In this document: one piece after another, positions 49,719 to 57,750 of the stretch
Numbering within the stretch: the stretch's first letter is position 1
Layout of the letters: each line of letters starts with the position of its first letter
Program-made: the position numbers and the translations under genes
The notes under the pieces: model-generated
Told to the model about the DNA's origin: nothing
What the model saw: the letters and a program-made list of their open reading frames with translations, nothing else
The model's database searches: none
DNA from: Amycolatopsis japonica
GTDB taxonomy: Bacteria > Actinomycetota > Actinomycetes > Mycobacteriales > Pseudonocardiaceae
NCBI RefSeq assembly: GCF_000732925.1
Contig: NZ_CP008953.1
Span: 1,302,001 to 1,366,000, forward strand
Direction: 5' to 3'
Length of the DNA stretch: 64,000 bases

Positions 49719-51488
49719 ATGAGGCGTTCCAGATCCATGGCATTTCTGGCCGTTTTGGTGCTCACCTTCACCGGCCTGATCACGGGCGGCGGCACCGCGA
49801 ACGCGGCCAACCTGCTCCTCAATCCCGGTTTCGAGGCGGGTTCGACCTCCGGCTGGTCCTGCGCGGCGGGCGCGGCCGTGAGCACACCGGTCCGTTCGGG
49901 CGGTTACGCCGTTTCGGTCACGCCCGGCTCGACGATCGGGAAATGCGCACAGACGGTATCCGTCCGGCCGAACACAACCTACGCGGTTTCCGCCTGGGTG
50001 AACGGGAATCCGGTGTACCTCGGCGTCACGGGCGGGCCGTCGACCTGGACCGCGGCGACCTCGTACACGCAGCTCTCGCTCTCGTTCACGACGTCGGCCA
50101 CGCAGACGACGGCCGAGGTGTACGTCCACGGCTGGTACGGGTCGGGCACCTTCTACGCGGACGACATCAGCCTCGACGGCCCCGGCGGTGGCACGCCCGG
50201 CGCGCCGCCGACCCCGGGAAACCCGGCCGTCGGCACGGTGACGAACTCGTCGATCGCGCTCTCGTGGGGCGCCTCGGCGGGGACGGTGACCGGCTATCGC
50301 GTGTACGAGGGCGGGACCGTGGTCGCGACGGTGACCGGGACTTCGGCGACGATTTCGGGGCTGACGGCCTGTTCGTCGCACAACTACTCGGTGGCCGCGT
50401 ACAACAGCGCGGGCGAATCGCCGAAGACCACCGAGGCGGGCGCCACGACCTCCGGCTGCGTGGACACCGGCCTGCCGAAGCACGCGCTGATCGGCTACCT
50501 GCACGCGAGTTTCGCCAACGGGTCCGGCTACACGCGGATGGCCGACGTCCCGGCGGCGTGGGACATCATCAACTTGGCCTTCGGTGAGCCGACCTCGGTG
50601 ACCTCCGGCGACATCCGCTTCACGCGGTGTCCGGTCGCGGAATGCCCGGCCGTGGAAAGCGACGCGGACTTCATCGCCGCGATCCGCGCGAAGCAGGCGC
50701 AGGGCAAGAAGGTGCTGATCTCCATCGGCGGCCAGAACGGCCAGGTCCAGCTGACCACGACCGCGGCGCGCGACGCGTTCGTCAGCTCGGTGTCCGCGAT
50801 CATCGACCGGTACGGGCTGAACGGGCTCGACATCGACTTCGAGGGACACTCGCTGTACCTCAACTCCGGGGACAACGACTTCCGCAACCCGACCACGCCG
50901 GTGATCGTCAATCTCATTTCGGCGTTGAAGACGCTGAAAGCCCGCTATGGCGCGGGATTCGTGCTGACGATGGCGCCGGAGACGTTCTTCGTGCAGACCG
51001 GGTACCAGTACTACGGCGGCCTCGGCGGCGCCGACAACCGGACGGGTTCGTACCTGCCGGTGATCCACGCGATGCGGGACGCGCTGACCGTGCTGCACGT
51101 CCAGGACTACAACTCCGGGCCGGTGATGGGCCTGGACAACCAGTACCACTTCATGGGCGGCGCGGATTTCCACATCGCGATGACCGACATGATCAAGGCG
51201 GGCTTCACAGTGTCGTCGACCGGGTTCCGGTTCCCGGGGCTGCGTGAGGACCAGATCGCGTTCGGCCTGCCCGCCGCGGTGAGCGCGGGCAACGGGCACA
51301 CCGCGCCGGCGGCGGTGCATTCGGCGCTGAACTGCCTGGTGAAGAACTCCGGATGCGGGTCGTATTCCTTGCGCGGCGGTGCTTCGCCGGCGTTGCGGGG
51401 GCTGATGACGTGGTCGATCAACTGGGACCGGTACTACGGGTGGGAGTTCCAGAACGCCCACGAACCGTTCCTGAACGCTTTGCCCTGA
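49719..51488 (+). CDS. Secreted GH18 chitinase 1 (carbohydrate-binding module - FN3 - GH18)
   Basis: The 589-residue protein has a signal peptide (1-30, cleaved after NA), a CBM4/9-like jelly-roll module (about 31-155, NLLLNPGFEAGSTSGWSC), an FN3 module (about 165-245, GNPAVGTVTNSSIALSWG) and a GH18 barrel (about 258-585). The catalytic motif is NGLDIDFEG with the acid at about Glu375. ISIGGQNGQV is the other barrel signature. It should hydrolyse chitin outside the cell. The ATG at 49719 has ACGGAGGAA. The dre-like site at 49660 indicates DasR control. Two stem-loops lie after the stop. Confidence 0.92.
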   Translation: MRRSRSMAFLAVLVLTFTGLITGGGTANAANLLLNPGFEAGSTSGWSCAAGAAVSTPVRSGGYAVSVTPGSTIGKCAQTVSVRPNTTYAVSAWVNGNPVYLGVTGGPSTWTAATSYTQLSLSFTTSATQTTAEVYVHGWYGSGTFYADDISLDGPGGGTPGAPPTPGNPAVGTVTNSSIALSWGASAGTVTGYRVYEGGTVVATVTGTSATISGLTACSSHNYSVAAYNSAGESPKTTEAGATTSGCVDTGLPKHALIGYLHASFANGSGYTRMADVPAAWDIINLAFGEPTSVTSGDIRFTRCPVAECPAVESDADFIAAIRAKQAQGKKVLISIGGQNGQVQLTTTAARDAFVSSVSAIIDRYGLNGLDIDFEGHSLYLNSGDNDFRNPTTPVIVNLISALKTLKARYGAGFVLTMAPETFFVQTGYQYYGGLGGADNRTGSYLPVIHAMRDALTVLHVQDYNSGPVMGLDNQYHFMGGADFHIAMTDMIKAGFTVSSTGFRFPGLREDQIAFGLPAAVSAGNGHTAPAAVHSALNCLVKNSGCGSYSLRGGASPALRGLMTWSINWDRYYGWEFQNAHEPFLNALP

Positions 51489-51534
51489 TCCGCATCCAGA
51501 GGACTAAACGCGTCGCTTGTGGGCGTCGGGACTT

Positions 51535-51587
51535 TCCGTGAAGGCCTCCTTGAGGGACCCAGAGTCCCTCAAGGAGGCCTTCACGGA
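51535..51587. terminator. 53-bp palindrome between convergent chitinase genes
   Basis: Arms 51535-51558 and 51564-51587 are perfect over 24 bp (TCCGTGAAGGCC, TCCTTGAGGGAC) with a 5-base loop. It shares TGAAGGCCTCCTT with the hairpin at 38076. It has no T-tract. Confidence 0.7.
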
Positions 51588-51600
51588 CCGGCGACCCCAC

Positions 51601-51662
51601 GCATTTCGTCCTCTGAATGCGATCCTTGCGCGTGCAACGATCGCATTCAGAGGACGAAACGC
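51601..51662. terminator. Second palindrome, arm word GCATTTCGTCCTCTGAATGCG
   Basis: Arms 51601-51624 and 51639-51662 pair over 24 bp with one mismatch, and the loop contains a TTGC/GCAA stem. A near copy of one arm (CGCATCCAGAGGACTAAACG) follows the chitinase 1 stop at 51491. Another 21-base copy is inside the coding sequence at 58339. Confidence 0.65.
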
Positions 51663-51731
51663 GGGCAACAAGGGAGCGAGCCCGCACCGTGCAGCATCGG
51701 TGCGGGCCCGCAGTACGGGGAGCAAGGGACG

Positions 51732-53102
51732 TCAGAAGCCCGCGGTGATCCGCGTGAAGTCCCAGTCGTTCTGTGCGATACCACTGCAGTTCTCGGCGAC
51801 CCCGCCGTTCGGGCAGCCCCGGTCACGGTTGGTCGACCAGAACGCCAGCCTGGCGATCTTGTTGGTCTTCGACCAGTTCGTGATCCGGGTCCAGGTGTCG
51901 AGACTCGTGAGTTCCCGCTGGTCCGAAAGACCGTTCATCCCGCTGATGCCCAGGTGGCCGTACGCCGTGGCGTCGTTCCACCCGAAGGTCGACTTCAGCT
52001 TGTCCCGCAGACCGTTCGCGGCGTTGATCGTGTTGCCGTACATGTCCGCGCCGCCGCCGAAGTCGAACGGCATGATCGTGTAGACGTCGATCCCGGCGTT
52101 CAGCGCCTTCGACTGGTCGATGAGCCGCTGGCCCCAGAAGTTCGGGCCGGTGGTCGTCGTGCCGAAGGTGAGAATGGTCTGGATACCGGGGTTGTTCGCC
52201 TTCACGATCTTCAGCGCGTTCAGCACGCGGTCCTGCACGGCCGCGTTCTCGAATTCGTCGGTGTTCTCGATGTCGATGTCGATCGCCTTGAGACCGTAGG
52301 CGTCGATCACCTTCTGGTAAGCGCCGGCGAGCGCTTCGGGCGTCGAGCAGTTCGGGCCGAGCTTGTTGCCGCTCCACCCGCCGAAGGACGGCACGATCTG
52401 CCCGCCCGCGGCCTTGATCTGCGCGATCGCGTTCGCGTCGACGCCGCCCTGCAGCGGACGGCTGCCGTCCCAAGCCGGGTTGCAGCCACCGGACGACAGG
52501 ATGAACGCCATCGTGAACCATTTGATCCCGGTCGCGTTCATGACCGTCTGCGGGTTCGGCGGACTTCCCCAGCCCATGTACAGATACGGCGCGCCACGGC
52601 CGCCGGGCAGGGGCGGGTTGCTCGTGGTGGTCGTCGGGGAGGACGTCGTGGTCGTGCTGGTGGGCGTGGTCGGCGTCGTGGTCGGGCCGCCACCGCCCGG
52701 ATCGCACGAGCCACCGTTGATCTTGCAGTTCGCCGGGGCGACGTAGCCGCCGGAGTACTTGACGTTGAACCCGAAACTGGTGCTGCCACCGTTGGAAAGG
52801 TTGCCGTTCCAGGTGTTCTTCACCGTCACGTGCTGCCCGGAGACCGAGTAGCTGCCGTCCCACAGCGAAGCGATCGAGTGCCCGGCCGGGAGGTCGAATT
52901 CGACCGTCCAGGCGGGAAGGCTCGATCCCGAGTTGTTGCTGATCGTGTACTTGCCCTCCCAGCCGGAGCCCCAGTCGGAGCCCTTGCTGAAGGCGGCACC
53001 GACGCCGCCGGCCGCGGAGGCCGGCGCGATCACGAGGACCGCGCCGGCCGTTGCGGCAGCGGCGGACAGGCCGATGGCCTGGATCCAAGTCCGCTTAGCC
53101 AC
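51732..53102 (-). CDS. Secreted GH18 chitinase 2 with CBM2
   Basis: The 456-residue protein has a signal peptide (1-31), a CBM2 module (about 33-130, KGSDWGSGWEGKYTISNNSG, ending APANCKINGGSCDPGGG), a Thr/Pro/Ser linker and a GH18 domain of the shorter chitinase-D/endo type (YMGWGSPPNPQTV) with catalytic KAIDIDIENTD (Glu near 279). The GTG at 53102 follows GAGAGG by six bases. A TTG two codons earlier is less likely. It starts about 10 bp after chitinase 3 ends, so both are transcribed from the promoter at 54908. The CBM2 is nearly identical to that of chitinase 3. Confidence 0.92.
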   Translation of the reverse strand: MAKRTWIQAIGLSAAAATAGAVLVIAPASAAGGVGAAFSKGSDWGSGWEGKYTISNNSGSSLPAWTVEFDLPAGHSIASLWDGSYSVSGQHVTVKNTWNGNLSNGGSTSFGFNVKYSGGYVAPANCKINGGSCDPGGGGPTTTPTTPTSTTTTSSPTTTTSNPPLPGGRGAPYLYMGWGSPPNPQTVMNATGIKWFTMAFILSSGGCNPAWDGSRPLQGGVDANAIAQIKAAGGQIVPSFGGWSGNKLGPNCSTPEALAGAYQKVIDAYGLKAIDIDIENTDEFENAAVQDRVLNALKIVKANNPGIQTILTFGTTTTGPNFWGQRLIDQSKALNAGIDVYTIMPFDFGGGADMYGNTINAANGLRDKLKSTFGWNDATAYGHLGISGMNGLSDQRELTSLDTWTRITNWSKTNKIARLAFWSTNRDRGCPNGGVAENCSGIAQNDWDFTRITAGF

Positions 53103-53112
53103 AGTCAACCTC

Positions 53113-54750
53113 TCAGTTCAGGCCATTGCGCATGGCCGTGACCAGTTCACCGTTCGAGGTGTCGCCACTGAGCTCCCAGAAGAACGCGCCGCCGAGACCC
53201 TGGTTCTTGGTCCAGCCCATCTTTCCGTTGATGGTGGCGGGAGTGTCGTAGCTCCACCAGTTGTTGCCGCACTTCGCGTACGCGGTGCCCGCGATCGTGC
53301 CGGTCGACGGGCAGCTGTTCTTGAGGATCTTGTAGTCCTCGATGCCCGCCTCGTACGTGCCCGGCGCCGCACCGGTCGCGGTGCCGCCCGGGGCGTCCTG
53401 GGTGACGCCGGTCCAGCCTCGGCCGTAGAAACCGATACCCAGCAACAGTTTGCTCGCCGGGACACCCTTGGCCTTGAGCTTCTGGATGGCGTCGTCGGAG
53501 TTGAAGCCCTGCTGCGGGATGCCGGGGTAGGACGTCAGCGGCGAGTGCGGGGCCGTCGGGCCCTGCGCCGCCCAAGCGCCGAAGAAGTCGTACGTCATGA
53601 CGTTGTACCAGTCGAAGTACGCCGACGCGGGGCCGTAGTCGGCGGCGTCGATCTTGCCGCCGCTGCTGGCGTCCGCGGTGATCGCGGCGGTGACCAGGAA
53701 CGAGGAGCCGAACTTGGTGCGCAGGGCCTGTGCCACGTTCTTGATCGCGGCGGGACCGCTGGTGTCACACGTGAGACCGCAGGCGTTCGGGTATTCCCAG
53801 TCGATGTCGATGCCGTCGAAGACGTCGGCCCAGCGCGGGTCCTTGATCAGCTTGTAGCAGGATTCCGCGAAGGCGGTCGGGTTCTTCGACGCCTGGCCGA
53901 AGCCGCCGGACCAGGTCCAGCCACCGAACGACCACAGCACCTTCAGGCCCGGGTACATCTTCTTCAGCTTGCGCAGCTGGTTGAAGTTGCCGCGCAGCGC
54001 GCCCGCGTCCCACGTGTCCGCGACACCGTCCACACTGGACCCGGCGTCGTAGAACTTGTCGTAGTCGGCGTAGGTGTCGTCGTTCGCCGTGCAGGAACCG
54101 TTAGTGACGTTGCCGAACGCGTAGTTGATATGCGTCAGCTTGGCCGCAGAACCGGAAGTGTGGATGTTCTTCACGTGGTAGTTACGGCCGTAGACGCCCC
54201 ACTGCACGAAGTAGCCGAGGTTCTTCTTCGCGCCCGGGTTCGGGTTCGAAGTCGTGGTGGTCGGCGGGTTGCTCGTGCTGGTCGACGTCGGGGGATTGGA
54301 CGTCGTGGTGGTCGGCGTGGTCGGCGTCGTGGTCGGGTTGCCGCCACCCGGGTCGCAGGAGCCGCCGTTGATCTTGCAGTTGGCGGGCGCGGTGTAGGCG
54401 CCGGAGTACTTGACGTTGAAGCCGAAGCTGGTCGAGCCACCGTTGGAAAGGTTGCCGTTCCAGGTGTTCTTGACGGTCACGTGCTGGCCGGAGACGGTGT
54501 AGCTGCCGTCCCACAGCGAAGCGATCGAGTGTCCCGCAGCGAGATCGAACTCGAGGGTCCAGGAACTCAGGCTGGATCCCGAGTTGTTGGTGATCGTGTA
54601 CTTGCCTTCCCAGCCGGACCCCCAGTCCGAGCCCTTGGTCAGGGTGGCTCCGACCCCGCCCGCCGCGTTCGCCGGGACGGTCACCAGACCGACCGCGAGC
54701 GCCGCGACGGCCGTGAACAGGCCGACCAGATGCCATCTTTTTCTCGACAT
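53113..54750 (-). CDS. Secreted GH18 chitinase 3 with CBM2
   Basis: The 545-residue protein has a signal peptide (1-29), a CBM2 (about 32-130), a Thr/Ser/Pro linker and a GH18 barrel of the streptomycete ChiC/Chi63 type (NLGYFVQWGVYGRNYHVKNI). The active-site motif is FDGIDIDWEYP with Glu near 319. VLWSFGGWTWSGGFGQA is the second signature. It is likely an endochitinase. It is first in a two-gene unit with chitinase 2. The ATG at 54750 has GGAGTGAA. Upstream lie a possible leader peptide (54800-54865) and a dre-like site. Confidence 0.94.
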   Translation of the reverse strand: MSRKRWHLVGLFTAVAALAVGLVTVPANAAGGVGATLTKGSDWGSGWEGKYTITNNSGSSLSSWTLEFDLAAGHSIASLWDGSYTVSGQHVTVKNTWNGNLSNGGSTSFGFNVKYSGAYTAPANCKINGGSCDPGGGNPTTTPTTPTTTTSNPPTSTSTSNPPTTTTSNPNPGAKKNLGYFVQWGVYGRNYHVKNIHTSGSAAKLTHINYAFGNVTNGSCTANDDTYADYDKFYDAGSSVDGVADTWDAGALRGNFNQLRKLKKMYPGLKVLWSFGGWTWSGGFGQASKNPTAFAESCYKLIKDPRWADVFDGIDIDWEYPNACGLTCDTSGPAAIKNVAQALRTKFGSSFLVTAAITADASSGGKIDAADYGPASAYFDWYNVMTYDFFGAWAAQGPTAPHSPLTSYPGIPQQGFNSDDAIQKLKAKGVPASKLLLGIGFYGRGWTGVTQDAPGGTATGAAPGTYEAGIEDYKILKNSCPSTGTIAGTAYAKCGNNWWSYDTPATINGKMGWTKNQGLGGAFFWELSGDTSNGELVTAMRNGLN

Positions 54751-54799
54751 TTCACTCCTTACAACCCGGTGCAGGGAAATGATCTTGGAGATGATTTCG

Positions 54800-54865
54800 T
54801 CAAAGGGAAATCGGCGACATCGCGTTGCCTCGGCCGAAACCGGGCAGGCGGGGATGAGTCTTCAT
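54800..54865 (-). CDS. Possible leader peptide upstream of chitinase 3 (21 residues)
   Basis: An ATG with a perfect GGAGG six bases upstream opens a frame of 21 codons (MKTHPRLPGFGRGNAMSPIS then L and stop). It lies between the dre-like site and the chitinase start. No family is recognised. A start signal this good in a leader is unlikely to be ignored by ribosomes, so it may affect expression downstream. Without comparative data it could be chance. Confidence 0.3.
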   Translation of the reverse strand: MKTHPRLPGFGRGNAMSPISL

Positions 54866-54907
54866 CGACCACCTCCATGCGGAACGCTTTGTTGCGGGAG
54901 ACGGTAC

Positions 54908-54922
54908 GTGGTCTGGACCAAT
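54908..54922 (-). promoter_or_regulatory. dre-like DasR site of the chitinase 3-2 unit
   Basis: TGGTC-TG-GACCA at 54909-54920, inside GTGGTCTGGACCAAT, has the perfect DasR-type arms and only the central TA changed to TG. A second symmetrical element, CTACGTAG within CACTACGTAGAGTG, is 15 bp further upstream. It lies about 160 bp before the chitinase start, so the promoter is probably here and the leader is long. Confidence 0.75.
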
Positions 54923-55011
54923 ATGGGAAGCATCACTACGTAGAGTGGTGATTTTCCTGCGAACGGCCTAATACGTTCGACAGCGTTAATCGTTCACTGG
55001 TCCGCTGCCCT

Positions 55012-55443
55012 TCAGCGGCGGAATTCGTCCATTTCGCCGAGCCGGGCGATATTCGCGGATTCGTCGGGGTCGGGCAGGACACCGGAAAGGAACACGTCGG
55101 TGATTTCGACGGCCACGTCGGGCGCGAGCCGCTTGAGGCTCAGTGCCAGCACGTTCGCGTCGTTCCACTTGCGCGCGCCCGCGGCGATCCAGGTGTCCCA
55201 GGCCAGCGCCGCGCGGACCCCGGGCACCTTGTTGGCCGCGATCGCCGTGCCCGTCCCGGTCCAGCACATCACCACGCCGAAATCGGCCTCGCCGTCCGCG
55301 ACCGCCCGGCCCACCGCCGCGCCGAGTTCCGGCCAGACGTCCGACGCCGCCGGGCGCAGCACCTCGTGGCCCGCCTCGGCGAGATACGCCTGGACGGCGT
55401 CCGTGGTGGCGTTCCGGTCGTCGGCGGCGAAGGCGATCCTCAT
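55012..55443 (-). CDS. RpiB/LacA/LacB-family sugar-phosphate isomerase-like protein
   Basis: The 143-residue protein has the RpiB fold pattern: MRIAFAADDRNATTDAVQAYLAEAGHEV, VGRAVADGEADFGVVMCWTGTGTAIAANKVPGVRAALAWD (active-site cysteine in VMCWTGTG) and NDANVLALSLKRLAP. Typical RpiB has GxGNGE/GTGxGMxxAxNK; WTGTGTAIAANK is close. It may isomerise ribose-5-phosphate or another aldose phosphate. The gene is monocistronic and divergent from a TetR gene. Confidence 0.85.
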   Translation of the reverse strand: MRIAFAADDRNATTDAVQAYLAEAGHEVLRPAASDVWPELGAAVGRAVADGEADFGVVMCWTGTGTAIAANKVPGVRAALAWDTWIAAGARKWNDANVLALSLKRLAPDVAVEITDVFLSGVLPDPDESANIARLGEMDEFRR

Positions 55444-55503
55444 GTCCGGATCGTAACGCCGCGTCGACAGGTGACGAACCCGAAGTCATGGGAGGATCTC
55501 GGC

Positions 55504-56133
55504 GTGGACTCGTCTGCGGAGGAGCACCAGGTCCAGCGTGAGCAGGAGATCGCACGGACACGGATTCTCGAAACCGCCGCCCGCCTGATCGGCGAGGCAG
55601 GTTTCGCCCGGCTCAAGATCGGCATGATCTGCGCCAGGACCGGCTATCCCAGCGGCGTCGTCTACCAGTTGTTCGGCTCGAAGGAGACGCTGGTGCAGCG
55701 GCTCGTCGAGTTCGCCGCGGAGAAGTTCGCCGACGTCTTCAGCGCCGCCGTCGCCACGCGGACCGGCGGGCTGACGCCCAGCCCGATGGACATGCTGCGT
55801 GCCCTCCTGGACATCTTCTTCGAGCTGCTCACCGACATGCCGCCGCTGAACCGGGCGTTCGTGGTGCTCTGGACGGACGCGACCGTCGGCGATCCGGCGG
55901 TGCGGTCGGCGATGACCGAGGCCGACCGCCGGTACCGGTTCGCCATCGCGCAGACCGTCGCCGCCGGACTCGCGGACGGTTCGATCACCGGCGTCCGCGA
56001 CCCGGACGCGTACGCGGCGGCGCTGGTGGGGCAGCTGCGGGGGATCGCCGTGGCCTCGATCATCGACCCGGGCGGTATCGACTTGCGGGCGGTCCGCGCG
56101 GAGATGGAGTACGCCGTGGACCGGCTCGCCTAA
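55504..56133 (+). CDS. TetR-family transcriptional regulator
   Basis: The 209-residue protein carries an HTH at about 18-65 (ARTRILETAARLIGEAGFARLKIGMICARTGYPSGVVYQLFGSKETLVQRL), then a ligand domain of the TetR_C type. The GTG at 55504 has GGAGG eight bases upstream, which decides between several in-frame starts. It is divergent from the RpiB-like gene with a 60-bp gap; that gene is the likely target. A small CAGGC/GCCTG stem (56167-56179) lies before the convergent DM13 gene. Confidence 0.85.
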   Translation: MDSSAEEHQVQREQEIARTRILETAARLIGEAGFARLKIGMICARTGYPSGVVYQLFGSKETLVQRLVEFAAEKFADVFSAAVATRTGGLTPSPMDMLRALLDIFFELLTDMPPLNRAFVVLWTDATVGDPAVRSAMTEADRRYRFAIAQTVAAGLADGSITGVRDPDAYAAALVGQLRGIAVASIIDPGGIDLRAVRAEMEYAVDRLA

Positions 56134-56183
56134 CCCGGACCCCGCCCCGCCGCCACCCTCAACGGACAGGCTTCGCCTGGCTG

Positions 56184-56738
56184 TCAGATCTTGGCCAGCT
56201 CGGCCGCGCCGAAGGACACGTTGAACCGGTCGCACCAGATCGTCACGCTCGAATAGCGCGCCAGATCGGTGCCCGCCGGCAGCGTGTAGTTCTGGCTTCC
56301 CTTGTTGCCCTTGAGTTTCCCGGCGCTCACGTACGCGCCGTCGTCGAACACGGACCAGCCGTCCTTGCCGGGGAGTACCGGCGCGTCGGTGAGCCAGACC
56401 CGCAGATCCGGGCCGTTGCTCGTGTCGAGGTTTTCCAAGCGCAGCACCAGCGATCCGTCGGCCGCGCGCAGGATCCGGACGTCGCCGGTGGTCGCGTGCT
56501 CGTGGCTGATCAGCGTGCCGGTCGCCACGACCATGGGCTCTTTCGGGGCGGGCGTGGCACTTCCGGTGGCTTGGGTGGTGGGCTGGGCCGTGGTCTCGGC
56601 GACGGGCAGCGCCTCCTGGACCGTCTCGTTCACCCAGAGCTTCCACGGCTGGAACCAGTAGAGGCCCGCGGCCACCGCCACCACCAGTCCGGCCGCCACG
56701 ACGGCGAGCACCCGCTTGCGTTTCATGCGTTCATTCAA
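56184..56738 (-). CDS. Anchored DM13-domain protein
   Basis: The 184-residue protein has an N-terminal helix (about 9-28), a Thr/Ala/Pro linker and a DM13 domain: GTLISHEHATTGDVRIL, LRLENLDTSNGPDLRVWLTDAPV, then VTIWCDRFNVSFGAAEL with the conserved cysteine. DM13 is thought to be an electron-transfer or redox module. It presumably faces outward. The start is ATG 56738 (MNERMKRKR); ATG 56726 is possible. Its promoter faces that of the symporter gene at 56870. Confidence 0.85.
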   Translation of the reverse strand: MNERMKRKRVLAVVAAGLVVAVAAGLYWFQPWKLWVNETVQEALPVAETTAQPTTQATGSATPAPKEPMVVATGTLISHEHATTGDVRILRAADGSLVLRLENLDTSNGPDLRVWLTDAPVLPGKDGWSVFDDGAYVSAGKLKGNKGSQNYTLPAGTDLARYSSVTIWCDRFNVSFGAAELAKI

Positions 56739-56869
56739 CCCCGTGCGGGGCGAGGAGTGCGGTTACCGAACTCTTACGGGTCACGTCTGGGTTTCGGTGG
56801 CTTGACCGGGTTCTCGCCGCTTGACACGATTGCCGATCTGAAAAGGGCATATCGGACGGAGGCCCCTCG

Positions 56870-57736
56870 ATGGGTACGGCGATGTTTTCGATCCTCCTGC
56901 CGATAGCGCTGGCGCTCGTCATGTTCGGGCTGGGACTGACCCTGACCGTCGGCGACTTCACGCGCGTGCTGAAGTACCCGAAGGCCGCCGTCATCGCGCT
57001 GGTGTGCCAGATGATCGTGCTGCCCGTGATCTGCGTGGGCCTGATCGTGCTGTTCGGGCTGGAAGGCGTGCTCGCGGTCGGGATGATGCTGCTCGTCGCG
57101 TCGCCCGGCGGCACGTCGGCGAACCTGTTCAGCCACCTCGCCGGCGGCGACGTCGCCCTCAACGTCACGCTCACGGCGATCAACTCCGTACTGGCCGTGT
57201 TCACCCTGCCGCTGGTGGTCGGCCTGTCGATGGCCGAATTCCTCGACGGCGGCGCCTCGGTCGGGCTCCAGCCCGCGAAGTTCGTGCAGGTCTTCGCGAT
57301 CGTGCTGATCCCGGTCGTGCTCGGGATGGCGGTGCGGCACCGGTTCACCGCCTGGGCCGAGCGGATGCGCAAACCGGTCAAGATCGGCTCCGCCGTGGTG
57401 CTCGTGCTGGTGATCGCGGCCGCGATCGCGCAGGAGTTCCGGACGCTGGTGGACAACATCGGCACGCTCGGGCCGGTGGCGCTGGCGCTTTCCGTGCTCA
57501 GCCTCGCGATCGGGTACTACGTGCCACGCCTGTTCCGGGTGGACCGCGGGCAGGCGATCGCGTCCGCCATGGAGATCGGTGTCCACAACGCCACCCTCGC
57601 GATCGCCGTGGCGTTCTCCGTGCTCGGTGACAAGGCGATGGCCGTGCCGGCCGGGGTCTACGGCGTGCTCATGTTCCTGCCCGCCGGGATCGCGGCGTTC
57701 CTGTTGTCCCGCAGCAGGGAGAGCGCGCCGGTGTGA
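56870..57736 (+). CDS. Bile acid:sodium symporter family transporter
   Basis: The 288-residue protein has about 9-10 helices and the SBF signature: LGLTLTVGDFTRVLKYPKAA, SPGGTSANLFSHLAGGDVALNVTLTAINSVLAVFTLPLVV (the sodium-site region) and MEIGVHNATLAIAVAF (the later crossover). The substrate is unknown; bacterial members carry pantoate-, keto acid- or organic anion-like compounds. It is followed 14 bp later by the alpha/beta hydrolase, probably in the same transcript. Confidence 0.9.
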   Translation: MGTAMFSILLPIALALVMFGLGLTLTVGDFTRVLKYPKAAVIALVCQMIVLPVICVGLIVLFGLEGVLAVGMMLLVASPGGTSANLFSHLAGGDVALNVTLTAINSVLAVFTLPLVVGLSMAEFLDGGASVGLQPAKFVQVFAIVLIPVVLGMAVRHRFTAWAERMRKPVKIGSAVVLVLVIAAAIAQEFRTLVDNIGTLGPVALALSVLSLAIGYYVPRLFRVDRGQAIASAMEIGVHNATLAIAVAFSVLGDKAMAVPAGVYGVLMFLPAGIAAFLLSRSRESAPV

Positions 57737-57750
57737 GCTAGTTTGGGGGC

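Noticed and set aside
49719-54750. A mobile element carrying the chitinases
   Set aside because: No transposase, integrase, terminal repeat or target duplication. Base composition and codon use match the neighbours.
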